Assembly: GCA_022925895.1 (NCBI GenBank)
Contig: JAKSYS010000151.1
Span: forward strand, 1 to 64,000
Direction of reading: 5' to 3'
Origin: Fragilaria crotonensis
Lineage: Eukaryota; Bacillariophyta; Fragilariophyceae; Fragilariales; Fragilariaceae
Length of the DNA stretch: 64,000 bases
In this document: positions 48,001 to 60,230 of the stretch, in pieces
How positions within the stretch are numbered: position 1 is the first letter of the stretch
How the letters are laid out: every line of letters begins with the position of its first letter
Notes under the pieces: generated by a model
What the model was told of the DNA's origin: nothing
The model's input: only the letters and a program-made list of their open reading frames with translations
Database searches by the model: none
Program-made: the position numbers and the translations under genes

Positions 48001-50700
48001 TTGCTGGAAAAATCAAACTCATAGCACCAGCATTTTGTTCTTGTGTATCTGACAAGAGCACAGCAGAAAAGGTTGTTGACAATCATAATTGCCCATGAAC
48101 AGGAAGTCCAATTGTTTTGAAATGATGCCAGAGAATGATATTGGACCCACAGAATTGGAAGCATAAGAGAAATTGAATGATCCAGTCATCATTTGATTGA
48201 AGACAGGTGAGTCAGATTGGCCTGGCATATCGTTTTGACTGAGTGTGAGAGGTGCTTGTAGACTGACAGAACAGTGGGAAAGGTGTGATGGAGCAACACG
48301 GAATGGAACACCAAAGTGCTCCAATAAATTGACTGTTGAAGGCAACAAAAGAATAGAGACTGGAGAGATTGCATTATACAGTAGTGAGATGACATTGCAA
48401 GCACTAAGTACTAAACTTTTGGTACAGCAGTGAGATTGGTTGCCAACGCATGACGAAACCATTCATCCGTGGATCAAAGGTAACCTTTCATAGAATCATG
48501 ACCGCCAATGTTGAATTGCCCTTGAATGATGTGGTGCTTGTGAATAGAGCACTGAGGAAACTGGTAGACTGAAGAATTCATATGGCTGGTAACCGACGCA
48601 CACGTAACCAAGGAGAGACAAAGTGTATCAACGGATAGTCTAGTATGGTTAGCAGGATGGTGGAAATGAGACCGGCAATATTTGTAACTGAGCGTTACAT
48701 AAACAGGACGCTGCAGACAAAGCAGTGGTATAGAAGCAGTAGTTGTAGCCTGACAACATGCAAGCAAACATGGACGGTACGTTTCATAAGAAAATGTTCA
48801 AACACGGCAGTGAATGCTGGTGTTGTTGATCTCATAAATTGTCCGAGAATGCATGGAAGTTGAGCCAATAGAACAGTAGCTAGGAGTGTCTCTATTAGCC
48901 AGGAATGTTAGAACCAATGATGTGTTGTGGAAATTCCTCTGCTCCTTGTTGTGCACAGAGTGTAGCAAGGACATAGGGAGAAATGATGATGACAAGAGAA
49001 GAAATGATATGATATGGTCATTTGGTAGTCAATTTGAGAGGGGAAGAGCCTTGCGTATTGCCAAGAGTGCATTTATTTGCTGGGTATGACAGGGCAACAC
49101 TTTGGATAGGAATCACACATACATAGAACCGAGGAGCACAATGAACAAAATCAGAGATTTGACTAAGTCCAGAAACACACTATTACAATTCCCAACAATA
49201 GTAGTACACAGAGCCACCACACAATGCGTAGCTACTGAGCAACAACTCGTAAAGATCCAGAGTAATGGTCTATCACAACTAAGCAACCAGTTTAATTGTG
49301 CCCAAGTCATGTCAAGTTCAAAATTTGAAGTACTGGGCACCCACCAAGAGTAACCAAAATCCAGGGGAGTTGTGTGCATGCTGATTAGCATGGCATTATT
49401 TATATGGGACATACTACTCAATGGGTTATGGGTATGATGCAATGAGAAAATTGGACAGCATCATTGCCAGCACAAAATGAAGAGTAGGAGACCCAGAAAG
49501 AACCAATGTTTTCCAATTCCAAAATCTGACCTTCTTGTATTGCCCTTTGTTGCCTCCTGTAGGGCAGCAAAATAGGGCACATATGAATGGTAATTCTGAA
49601 TTGAGCAATCATGGGACAGTGGCAGCACACACATGTTGATCTAGGAATTGGGAAAATCCAACTTCTAATGGATGTTTGGCACTGTAGTACCGCATAGAGT
49701 GCTAGTAGTTGTACTGGTGTACTTGTACACTCTCGGGAAGCAAAAGTTGGAGGAGGTGATGGCTTGCTTTACAATGTGATGTCAATTGATAAACACAGAA
49801 TGATCAAACAAGCAAAGCAGAAACCTTCATCTTGAATGTCCATCCCCGAGCTTTAGGTATGCATTTGTGGGACTTCACCAGACCAGAATCCATAGATCAG
49901 TTCAGCAAGAACCAGTTCTAGGTAGTTCCAGAAAACTGTCATTTTCAAATCCCATCTGGTAGGTACTTTTTGGCATGTCTGAAGGACAACAAAGGACAGC
50001 CCTGCACCTGACACAACCTGACACAACCTGACAGGCACAGAACTAACAATGCCAGTAGATACACCACTTACTAAGACAACGGCATTCCACTGACAGTCAG
50101 CCAGACAAAGCACAGACAGAGAAATTGGACAACAGGACAAGACATGGACAAGACAAGAGGATGTGAACTCACCATCCTACCTGATTGCAAAACGAGACAA
50201 CCACACCTCCTCTCCTGGCACCCACCAATGCCTTGGCTCATCGGCACCTTCTGGTGCCGCACACCTCCTGGCCATGTGCAGCATGAGGTGGAAACCAGGT
50301 CAACTGCCATTGATGCTGTAAGCAACCCCCGAATGTTGACAATCAGGGGACCAACATTGCAAGATGCACCAGAAGAGAGATGCAAGAGATACTCCTAGAG
50401 CAGCAACATAGCATTAGTACTGGTGGTACGACCAGGGCTACACGGTTCCGTTCATCAGAACTTTTGAACAACGACCTTAATTGTTGTCCCTCCATCACAG
50501 AATCTGGTGTATGATAGTAGTATGAACCACTTAATCTTCATCATGAGTTTTTTTATTACTACCGGTAGTCCGGACGCCGCTGCATACACACAGGTAGCTT
50601 GCACGCTTTCATATATTCTCTGCTGAGGTCATAATCCGGAGTACGGAGTACTACGTAGTACATGGTACTACATACGTACGTACTGCGCACCGATCGGCAC
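48001..50700. other. No recognisable gene
   Basis: About 2.7 kb of AT-rich DNA. Open frames of up to 147 residues (minus strand, 48019-48462) show no domain I recognise. It may be continuing decayed element DNA. A GTAC-rich patch lies at about 49.68-49.73 kb. Confidence 0.4.
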
Positions 50701-50730
50701 TATGCATATCCTACTATATTATAAATTAAT

Positions 50731-50762
50731 TGTGTGCGTGTGTGCGTGTGTGCGTGTGTGCG
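50731..50762. repeat. Octamer microsatellite (TGTGTGCG)4
   Basis: Four perfect tandem copies of an 8-base unit next to a GTAC-rich patch. Confidence 0.9.
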
Positions 50763-51022
50763 TCTGTTACGGAGTATGACCACTCTGGGGTACTGGATCA
50801 AATGTTGCACTGTTACGTGGATTACATGTACTACAGGTCTACAGTACATAAACGGACGGTAATTTATGTTGAAACGACAGTGTGTTACGTTACTGAACTA
50901 CAATACTGTACGAATTCAAAGTTACTGGATGGAATACTCATTGAATTTGCTGTGAACAGGTTGCTTGACAAATGCTACTGTAAAATATACCGTGCGATGA
51001 ACTGCAATACTGGGGCATGATA

Positions 51023-51042
51023 AGTACCAGGTACCTGGTACT
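51023..51042. repeat. Perfect 20-bp palindrome AGTACCAGGTACCTGGTACT
   Basis: A perfect palindrome without spacer, built from GTACC units. Shorter relatives occur nearby, for example ACCAGGTACCTGGT at about 53042-53055 and ACCAGGTAGTACCTGGT near 53134. Confidence 0.9.
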
Positions 51043-51508
51043 GTACTTCATGAAGTTTCCTACGTGGGTACCATGGTACTGCATACTGTAGGGGAAAAAG
51101 TAGTGATACGGAGTACGACCAGGTTGGGGGTACTGTACGTCCAGTTTCCTGTAGTAGACACTCCGATCAAATGTGAGGCACCCACTCTAGTATGATAATA
51201 AATGAAAGACTTGAGTGAAAATTTATGTGTGTGTACTGGAACAGTAGAAAACTACTCGGAGTACCCTAATGGCCGTAACCGTCCTGGAGGATCACGTTAC
51301 GCGACTGTCCTTGGTATAAATTTTGTGTACACGCCACGTGACGAAATCTGTTCATATGGCTGGACGCACGTTTTGTGAATTTAGGGTAGCCTCAGTAGGA
51401 CTGGTATGCTATTTTTTAGTTCCGAGCCGACACACAATTGCTTAACTCGACAATCAACACACTTCATTGTTGTCGACATTGACGACCCCATATCTCGCGT
51501 TACGCTGT

Positions 51509-51587
51509 GTCTCCCGCGTGCACTGATAGCTCAAAAGCATCATCAAAGGCACCAAGAGCCGTAGCAATATCAGTGCACGCGGGAGAC
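51509..51587. repeat. Perfect 20-bp inverted repeat with 39-base loop
   Basis: GTCTCCCGCGTGCACTGATA (51509-51528) is exactly complementary to 51568-51587. The 39-base loop contains a short internal GCTC/GAGC pair. A stem this long without mismatches is unusual against the background and could form an RNA hairpin on either strand, or be the ends of a very small inverted-repeat element. It lies about 100 bp from the unidentified minus-strand reading region. Confidence 0.85.
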
Positions 51588-51689
51588 GCAACGGATCAAC
51601 ATTTATCTTGTCGTGTGCTGAGGCCTGTTAAGTGGTGAGCACAAGCCGTGGTGACATCTGCTCCTCGAACTAAAACCAATTGGAGGGAG

Positions 51690-52300
51690 GTGTGGACAAG
51701 AATGCTTTCTCATGCAGAATCGAGAGTAATGGAATGAAGCCTCTGCTGACTCTTAAATTGTCGCACACCTTTACCGAAATCGATATCGTTGAGTCTCTTG
51801 CGGATGTCCTGTTGGATGTTATACTCCTCGATAGAGATGATGGCAATCAAGTCCGCGCAACCAGAAATGCTCTTCAATTTTCCGTTTGCATGGCATCCTC
51901 TACCAAGAGCCTTTGAAAAGTGAAGCATTCATATGCAGCTTTGGCAAAGAACCTGTTCGCGGTTTCAAACAATATTGCGTTATCAATCATTGAGTCCAGA
52001 GATATTTCTTTTACTTGTGAGAGTCGCCTCCCGTGCTTCAACAATGTATACGCGAATGGAGATGAGTACCTCAACGCATTCCTGATGAACGTCACTTCCT
52101 CTTTGGTCACCAAGGCCGACCACGACAATGCAGCGAATCTTGGACGCGCACATCGCCGGGGGGTTCGCAAAAAGGCCGTCGACCTGGCGGAGCGGCATCA
52201 GCACCGCCAACCGGCCAAACAAGTCAAGTGCCTGTTCCGCCACAACCAAGCAGACCAACCCCAATTTAAGAGCCCATGGCAGCTTGTCCAACAAGTCTCA
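51690..52300 (-). pseudogene. Unidentified minus-strand reading region, broken
   Basis: Three minus-strand open fragments follow one another with protein-like text: LDKLPWALKLGLVCLVVAEQ, then FIRNALRYSSPFAYTLLKHG with EISLDSMIDNAILFETANRF, then IIAIISIEEYN-type sequence with QQDIRKRLNDIDFGKGVRQF. They read as one protein crossed by frame changes. I do not recognise a family. Since nearby host genes carry small apparent sequencing indels, this may be an intact gene misread in the assembly rather than a true pseudogene. Length would be about 200 residues. Confidence 0.35.
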
Positions 52301-53524
52301 CAAGTTGCAGACTGTGCGCAATTGGAGGGGTTGGCATCACCCACAGAGGGAGCGGAGAGAAGAATAATGTCCGATTCGAATGACTGCTGGATGTGGTCGT
52401 GAATAAATTGCTATGTGGCGGGTGCCGTGTCCATCTGCACACTCGGGAGAAACGAGAAAGTCTAGAGCGCTGGAACATGAAAGTGGAATATGGTATTGTG
52501 GTTGAGTAGTGGATGAAGTCTACACCGATGACTATTGAAGGTGACATATATGTTCCGAATTCTGGATGATGCTACGGCCGATTATTATTCATTCTGCGGC
52601 TTCCTGGTTCTATAAACTACACACCTATTAGAAGAATCCTTTATTGGCTTGTCAAGGTGATTCTACATTGATCTGAAGTTCAGCACGAGTGCATGAAACG
52701 TTGGTGACGAGGTGAAGATGTAGTGTGCGTACCGTGTGGTCTGTGATCATGTGAGATATTCCTATTTTGTACTGGTGCCGCAGACTGAATTTGTTATAGA
52801 CAAAAAATATATCATACCAGACCGACGAAGGGCTACCCAAAGCACTTTTTTTCTGCATCCAGCCATAGAGAAAAGGAATCACCGCATTTTGCTGGAACCT
52901 GGCACTTCCCGAGATGGACATCTGCCTTTAGAAATCACCTTGACGTGTACTCAGAATACCCAGTACCCTGGTACTTCACAGGGTTTGTTGGATGTATGTC
53001 ATACGTATGTGAAAATGCCATGCTGGAGTTCCGGAGTGAAGGACCAGGTACCTGGTATTCGGAGTACATGTACCACAGATACCTGTCATACTAAACTGGT
53101 GGAGGTTGAGAACTTAGGTGTCCTTCTTTGGTTACCAGGTAGTACCTGGTAGCCCCAGGTACTGGGGCATGGGACACTAAGCACGATACCAAGTTTGTTC
53201 TGGGTGTCTTTCATTGAAGGCAGAGGAAGCTCAATCAGTACCTCGTTATATACAGCGAGTACTAGGAGAACAGAAATAAATTGAAATCGGAGCAGTGGCA
53301 TGTGGCATGGTGCATGTGTCCTATGAATATTGCATGCACACTGATTCAGTCAGTTCCAGAGCTAGCAACAACTTTCCTTGCAGGCGTTGAATTGTGTGGA
53401 AAATTCAAGTGGCAAGGACATCTGGTCAATTCCAACTGTACTGTCACTAAAAAACTGCAACCAGGAAACCTGGTCAATAATACTAAAAATTGAGTAAGGT
53501 GGCAAAGCTTGCGACGACGAAGCA
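52301..53524. other. Intergenic, GTAC-palindrome rich
   Basis: No gene is recognisable. Between about 52.95 and 53.17 kb there are several self-complementary words, including ACCAGGTACCTGGT, ACCAGGTAGTACCTGGT and CCCCAGGTACTGGGG. Confidence 0.6.
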
Positions 53525-54054
53525 TTTTGAACCAGGGAAGCGCAACAATATATTGTATGTACAATATATTGCAATATATTGTTACCAATATATTGTATTG
53601 GTTCGTCTGACAATAGCAATATATTGTATTGGCGTTTCCAACAATACCAATATATTGTATTGGTAGGTCCAACAATAACAATATATTGTATTGGTAGGCC
53701 TAACAATAACAATATATTGTACAATATATTGTATATGTACAGTAAGACAGTAGTAGTATGATCTACTACTGCTGAGCAGCGTACCAGCGTGCCGTACGTA
53801 GTATGAAGTACTGCGAGTATGAACAATATATTGCAATATATTGCAATATATTGTTATCAATATATTGTATTGGTCTGTCGGACAATAACAATATATTGTA
53901 TTGGACTGTCTGACAATAACAATATATTGTATTGGTCTGTCGGACAATAACAATATATTGTATTGGTTGGTCCAACAATAACAATATATTGTATTGTAAA
54001 ATCAAAAACCAACAATACAATAACAATATTATTGTGCGCATCCCTGTTTTGAAC
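53525..54054. mobile_element. Non-autonomous hAT-like palindrome-array element (copy 2), with 8-bp target duplication
   Basis: The element proper is 53533-54046 (514 bp). It starts CAGGGAAGCGCA and ends TGCGCATCCCTG, an imperfect inverted pair related to the ends of copy 1. The perfect 8-bp direct repeat TTTTGAAC flanks it (53525-53532 and 54047-54054). Two arrays, each of four full 31-bp units plus a partial one, are built on CAATATATTGTATTGG followed by about 15 variable bases. A GTAC-rich spacer (about 53725-53820) separates them. A terminal-type stretch with repeated CAATATATTG precedes each array, so the element is a two-module tandem, as in copy 1 read on the opposite strand. No coding capacity. 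Confidence 0.87.
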
Positions 54055-54989
54055 ATAGTGTAGTTCCTAGAATTCCGATCACCTGTCACCAAACTCTGCC
54101 GGATGAACTCAGACAACTTATGAGGGCCCAACCGGCAGTGCCTGGAATTCTTAGCACCACCAGGTGTTTAGAGTACTACGGTTGCGAGCTCTCGGTCACT
54201 TATCCCAAGATCATCGCCTTTATCTGGAAACTATCATGAGGTCTCCATTTTGTTCATAAAACCGTAACTCTCATCTCTCGACTCTAGTAGTAGTCGTAGT
54301 ACAAATGAGAGGAAACAGAAAGATATTCAGAAGCACGTGTATTGTACCAGGTATAGTACCAGGTACTACATACTAGGTACAGAAGCACACCGATCGACGT
54401 GTTTTCGATAAATGCGTGATGTTCTACTGTGCGTAACTATTTGAACAGCTGTTTTCTGAGGTTCCCAGCATATGCAGAACCATGGTCAGACCTTTTCGTT
54501 AAATGCATACTACTACGAAGCACATAGTTGTACGGTACTCTGAGGCCTGTATGCGCTTCGTTTTCCTCGGGGAGTCCGAAAGCGACGATGCAGGAGAGAA
54601 GTGGTTTTCCTATTTGGAGCAACGACACTCATGGGAAGCCCGGACGGTCGCGTCTTAATTTTGATTGGCTGGTATTTCGTAGCGACGTGCGTACTCCAGG
54701 ACTCGACAAGTTGAAACGGATGCGAAAACTCTTAAAAAATTTCAATGAGTAAACCAGCTCCACACTCATTGAATTTTATTTATCTACATACATAGATATT
54801 ATTATCTTTGGAATTTCCGAAACACCCTCGATAGCAATCACATGCATGCGTGTTGGATTGAGCATCGACCTTCGACAACACTTAACTTAAATCCACACAA
54901 CAGTAATACTCAACAACCGAAAACGGCTGCACTCTTGGACCACAGTAGAAGAAGGCCTCGTTGAGCAAGACGACAAGCAAATCTGAAGG
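54055..54989. other. No recognisable gene
   Basis: Spacer upstream of the bHLH gene. The GTAC/CCAGGTA words at about 54.34-54.38 kb belong to the same intergenic motif family. The last 150 bp presumably hold the bHLH promoter. Confidence 0.5.
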
Positions 54990-56167
54990 ATGAACAATGA
55001 AAACCAGGATAAAGACGAAATGTTGGACGAGAGCTCTGACAATCTTTCAGCGGACGAGTCGACCAGACAGTCTATGGACAATCTAAATCAGTCAAAGACC
55101 AGCCTAAATAGTGATGCGTCTCAAGGACCCACAGTGGGGGCTTCCATCGCAAATCTTGCCGCCCGCTTCCCTCACCGGACGGACAACACGACAGATGGTA
55201 GCGGTGATGAGCCGGACTCGTTTCACATCGCCGAAGAACGAAGCAGTACGAGGAAACGGCCGCTACTAGAAGACGAGAGCGAACTTCTTCCCATGCCACC
55301 GCCACCCAAGAAATCTGCTGCGACATCCGCGGAACACAAAAGAAACCGGGAGAAGCAAAGGCGGAGTGAGCTCAACGAAACGTTGGACGATCTTTCGGAG
55401 CTCGTGTTTCAGATCGACCCGGCGCTTCGTTCCGGTCGAGCAGAGGAAGTCGCTATTGAAGACCAGCGCATGATGTCGCCTGGGAGGAAAACACCATCAC
55501 AAATCGAACGGAGCTCATCCAGTGCACAGTAAGGCTTCAAGCGAATTCATGCGCAGAATCAACAGAAGGATAAGATAATCGCAGATCTGGGTGGAGCACA
55601 ACAGCAGCTTTCGTCACACGAGCAAAGGAAGGAGATGCGAACCCATCCCCGCGCTCTGACGATTCCAAACGCCGCGAATGTGACCGTTTCGCTGCAGGAC
55701 CTTCGCCTGGAGATTTTGTCGGACGCATTGATCCATCGGCTTCAATACTTGTTGGACCGCAGGCAGCGTACCAACAAAGGATGGTGGGACAGATGGGGTC
55801 GAGAAACCCGCCTACGGATGGGCATATACATTTCGGAGGCGGCCCAGCGGCCCTGCCAGGGCTTTTATTTCCAGGGGCTTTTCAAGGGTTACTTTCCGGG
55901 ACCAGTGGGTCTGCATTCCAGGGAGCGCCGAGCCATCTGTTGTTTGGAGCAGCTGGCCAGCAGCAGCAGTCGCAACAACAAGGGCACACGAATCAATTCG
56001 CCCTGCCCGTCTCAAGCTCAACCGGGACACCCGTTGACTTCCGACCATTCCAGACAACGTCGGCTGCTCTCGGTCATTTTCCTGCTCCTGTCCGAACTCG
56101 GAAACGAGGGCAGAATGATGGCAAAGAAGGTAAAGATAATTCACGGAGTGATCAAGCAGGCAGGTAG
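54990..56167 (+). CDS. bHLH transcription factor (small indels present)
   Basis: A nuclear DNA-binding protein of roughly 390 residues. An acidic Ser/Asp-rich N-terminus is followed by a basic region AEHKRNREKQRRSELNET (about 114-128) and helix 1 (DDLSELVFQID). The loop leads to helix 2, NTITNRTELIQCTVRL, then RIHAQNQQKDKIIADL, which continues as a coiled segment. The C-terminal part is Gly/Ala/Gln-rich (FGAAGQQQQSQQQGHTNQF), as in many diatom regulators. The frame changes at an A run near 55490, near 55535 and near 55755. At the first and last, one missing base restores the expected residues; at the second, two missing bases or one extra would. The Glu and Arg that contact an E-box are present (H-x-x-x-R-E-x-x-R-R pattern). 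Target genes are unknown. The start at 54990 is the first ATG after an in-frame stop. Confidence 0.75.
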
Positions 56168-57179
56168 AGTCAACTCGCATCCCGAGTCTCGAGGTTGTCA
56201 TCCTGTATACCCGACAGCTTTCGACCCTTCCACCACTTTACGATGCGCACTGGTCGTGCAGTACGCAAGGTTGTCCCGGCGGTCGCCTGTTTGTTTATGG
56301 GGTACTACTAACTACGGGGCTCGCGTTTCACTTGCAAGTCTACTACTACTATAGCAAAAAGTTTGAGATTATTGGAAGATGACTGATACGGTCGAAATCA
56401 TTTGGCGAATCCTCCAGCAGCGAAATAACAGGGCAATGCGGCTTTCTTCGGAGGATACCAAGACATCTTGGCGCCTGGCGCAGGGGCTGCACAAGAGTCG
56501 TCTCCTTTCCAATTGACGCGTCCGGAATAGATAATTGTTGCTCCCCTTGGCGAGGGTTGCCATCATAACGCATCTCCACGAACCATCACTGTCCGACCGT
56601 CCTTGATGATTACTTGGCTGCACTTCGGGTTCAAGCCAAAGTGATGACATTACTCTGAAAATCATCTCTCGAGTTCCAATGGCTGCTACTATTAGTACTG
56701 CTCAAACAGTATGCGTCGTTGACACTTTCACGGCGAGAAAACTATTGTGTATGTATAATTCCGTGGCGCTAACGGGAGATAAGGTTAGGATAGGCACTTA
56801 CTAAAGAGGAAGGAGGATAAGGAGATGAGAGAATCCTAAGATTTGTGGGATGAGTCTAACGACCATCCCGTTTTCTCCTCTACTCCATCACCAAGCGCTA
56901 CAAACACACAAAAACGGCTAGTACCAGTACTGTGACGTACAGTGCCAGTACGTCGCCAACCATCGCAGCGATCGCACCACAACCGGTATGCATACCTGGT
57001 ATCATAGAATTGTTCATGTACTGTGTACTGGTACAGAGGCCGTGTTGATCCGTGTGATGGTGCATAAAAACAGCCCCAGCCACGAAAATTACTTCCAGTC
57101 GAGCGTAAATCCAGTTACGCTGCCAGCCCTGCTGGATCTGAATACATGCCAAGCGAGTAGGAGGCTGTCGGATCAATGG
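56168..57179. other. No recognisable gene
   Basis: About 1 kb between the bHLH gene and a decayed copia element. It has GTAC words at about 56.92-57.03 kb. No coding signal was seen. Confidence 0.5.
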
Positions 57180-60100
57180 CACATCAAGCTGACATCACGA
57201 CCGGTGAAAGTGGAATGATAGCTGGATTTAAGAGGAAGGTTCGTGGTCCAGTTGTAACGAAGCAAAGAGGTTTTGGCGAGACGATGGCTGGGGAATCGGG
57301 TATCGGTCTTGATACAGCCCATGGCACGCTTGCAGCAATGATGCAGTTTTGTGTAAGGAGAATCTTGCATCTACAAGGCAACTGTATGTGTGTTCCCCTA
57401 AGTTAAGTATATGCAGCAGCCAGTTATATCATAGTACTGATGCTACCACCAAGGTGCTCAGAGGCAACAAGAGTGCCAGGTGTTAACCACCAACAGGGTA
57501 GAGCAGTACAACCTCTTCTACCCATTGAAGAAAGAGGCACTGGCATCAGAAGCATTGAACAAGGTCATGCGGATGGTGGGAGTCCCCAAGGAACTCATCT
57601 CAAACAACGCCGCGCATGCGGAAATTCATGGGAGATTCGGAGTGGTGGCAAAGAAGTATCGGATCGTGCAATGCTTGACAAAGCCTTATAGTGGACAGAG
57701 GAGCATCCTAATAGCAATGCATAGTGCATGGTTGCCATACAGGCTTTGAAATTTTTTGAGGAGTGGCTGGGTTGCAATTGCAGAGTATTGTCGAGGTGAC
57801 AGGGAAATTTGTCACTGTTGAATTGAATAGGTTGCCCTGGGCATAGTAGGTTCTGATCTATGCAGGGGACAAGGGAAGGTCGGCTAGGATGATAGTCTTT
57901 CAGGATAGTGGTAGGCATTGTTTTCATGCTGTTTGCATCCTTACATGACTGACACATGGGTCAGAGTTTGAGATTCTCATCCTTGACAGTGGAATGTTGA
58001 TACTGTCAATTGCCCAGTGGGAGGTTGTGGATAAAGTTTATGGCCAGTCAACTTGAGAGTCAAGATTCCGAGTTGAGTGCAGAGCGAGGTCCAAGTTTAG
58101 ACAAATTTCCAAGCTTTTGATGGAAGGGCATAGGAGGATGATGTGCAGCATTGCAGCAGCATACATTGTCTGATTAAAGGTTTTGATGTCTCTAATTATT
58201 AATCTGAGAGATCTCAGTCTAATGGCATATCCGTCTGCTTTTGTTTTGAGAAGTCTGAGTTGTTCTGAGAAGTTGCCACCACCTTGCGCGAGATAGTTGC
58301 CAATGATTCTGCTTGCAAGCTGAGAGGGAGGCATTTGATGATGGAGGGAGCAGTTGTTCCTCCTTGTTACCAGATTGAGGGTTGGGTCCTCAGTGTCTAT
58401 CAGTCAGAGACTCAGCCTTTGTTCTTTCTTACAACAAGCCCAGTACATTATGTACCATGAACATAGTATGGATGGATTGCTTGAGTTCTGACCATTATCT
58501 TTTCCCACATCTGAGGGATATGATTCAATTTGGCCAACATTGTTTTCAGAGTTATCATTCCAGGGCCAAAAGACCCACGGGATGTATAGTCAACAAAATG
58601 CATCAATAGGCCAATCATGTTGCTGTGGTGAGTCAGGGACCGGAAGGTCATGCGCTTGGGTATGAGTCTGCCCAGCGTGTTCATTAGCACCACTACAAGA
58701 GTTAGCCACACGGCAGGGGATGCATCACTTCCTTGGCCTGAACGGGAAAAGGGCTCTAAGGTTATGGCATGAAAGTTGCCTTCAGAAATGCCATGAACAC
58801 TTTTTTGTTTGTATGTAATGAGGGTGAGGCACTCTGTATGGGTTTGATCTGCTGTTTCTGGTGTACCTCGTAATTTGCGCGCTGCCAACATTCCGAGGGT
58901 CACAGTTATCCAATCATATCATGCTCTTGCTTCATTGTCAAACCGTGCCAAGTTGTGCTTGGGGATGCTACAAATGTCTGTCATCAGTTGCATCAGCATT
59001 AGTATTGGATCAGTTGCTTTCCGTTGCGGAGTTGAGCCATGCTGTTGTCCATCATTGAGAAGTTTAACCCATGTCAGCTTCAGAAAACGATTGAAGTCAG
59101 CTTCAAATAAATAAATGATTCGCAGACTTGTTGTTTTTGGTTGGCCTGGATCTTTTCAATAGGATACAAACCGCGTTGCACTTCGCTCTGTGACATGCCG
59201 AAATGGTGGCAAGCAAGTGAGGAGGAGACTTTTTTGATAATAGCTTTGTATTGTTGTAGAGGTGGTATCTTTCCATATATAAATCCACAGCGGACATCAT
59301 CCTCATTTATGTCTGTCAAGAATGCTAAGAGTGTCCGGTTTTGTGAATGACGTCAAAAAAATCTCTTTAGTGTGGTGTCATCATGTGTAGGAGCTGAACA
59401 CCTAGCTAGTACCCTGGAGCTTGAGTAAGTAAGTTCTATATTGATGGTGCCCGGGAACCCGAGAAACCTTGATGGCCAATGTCTTCTGAAATATATACCA
59501 AACAAGCAGTGTCAGAAGTCAATCGCTGTCTTCCAACGCAAATAATGATGCGTCTGTCCCAGGGCTTCCGCTCAGAGCACAATCAGTTGCGAGAACTCGA
59601 TTCAAAGCAAGGGCAATATCATCCATACTATATGAGTATCAAGATGAGTTTTGCAAAGTAGGTATAGTTTTTGATATCTATTGCCACCAAGGGAAAGGCG
59701 CTTCCAACAGATATTCCACTTGTTTGCATACCTTAAGCATCATTAGAGGTCGTGCATAGTTTTCAATGACACGGAACCAATCAATGATCCGAATGCCTTT
59801 AAGATGTGTGATAGGTTGGAGCAGTTATACCCACAAGCAGAGGAGCACTTGCCACTCATGATTCTGCAGGAGCAAGGACACCACCAGGTGACAACATCTT
59901 GCTTTGTTGATGCCAATCACTCTGGTTGCAACACAGGTGTCTTCGTGCTCATTAACAAAGTTCCCATCCTTTAGTAGTATTCAATGGCAACAACCATGCA
60001 GGAAAGTATCCTCTGATCACTCTGCAAGGTAGAGGATACATGGATGAATTTTCAACAGTGCCTTGCCAAATTGGAACATAGTTTGCGTTATACTCTTGTT

Positions 60101-60230
60101 GGTTGAGAATTTCATTGGTGATTGAATGCTGTCAATAATGTGTAGAACCACATTAATTTAAAACAGGCCACAATCAATGAGATTACCTTGAGTTGGACAT
60201 GGGCAGTGCTTGACCTCAGTTTGGGGGCAA
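57180..60230 (+). mobile_element. Decayed CoDi-type copia element
   Basis: Fossil element on the plus strand, limits approximate. A pre-integrase piece near 57.3 kb (GIGLDTAHGTL, compare the same region of the 31-37 kb element) and an integrase piece near 57.5-57.7 kb (NKVMRMVGVPKELISNNAAH) are followed by an RNase H piece near 59.9 kb (CFVDANHSGCNTGVFVLINK). Order and wording match the CoDi lineage. It is broken many times, lacks LTRs and gag, and looks old. The 58.0-59.4 kb part is not recognisable. Confidence 0.7.
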
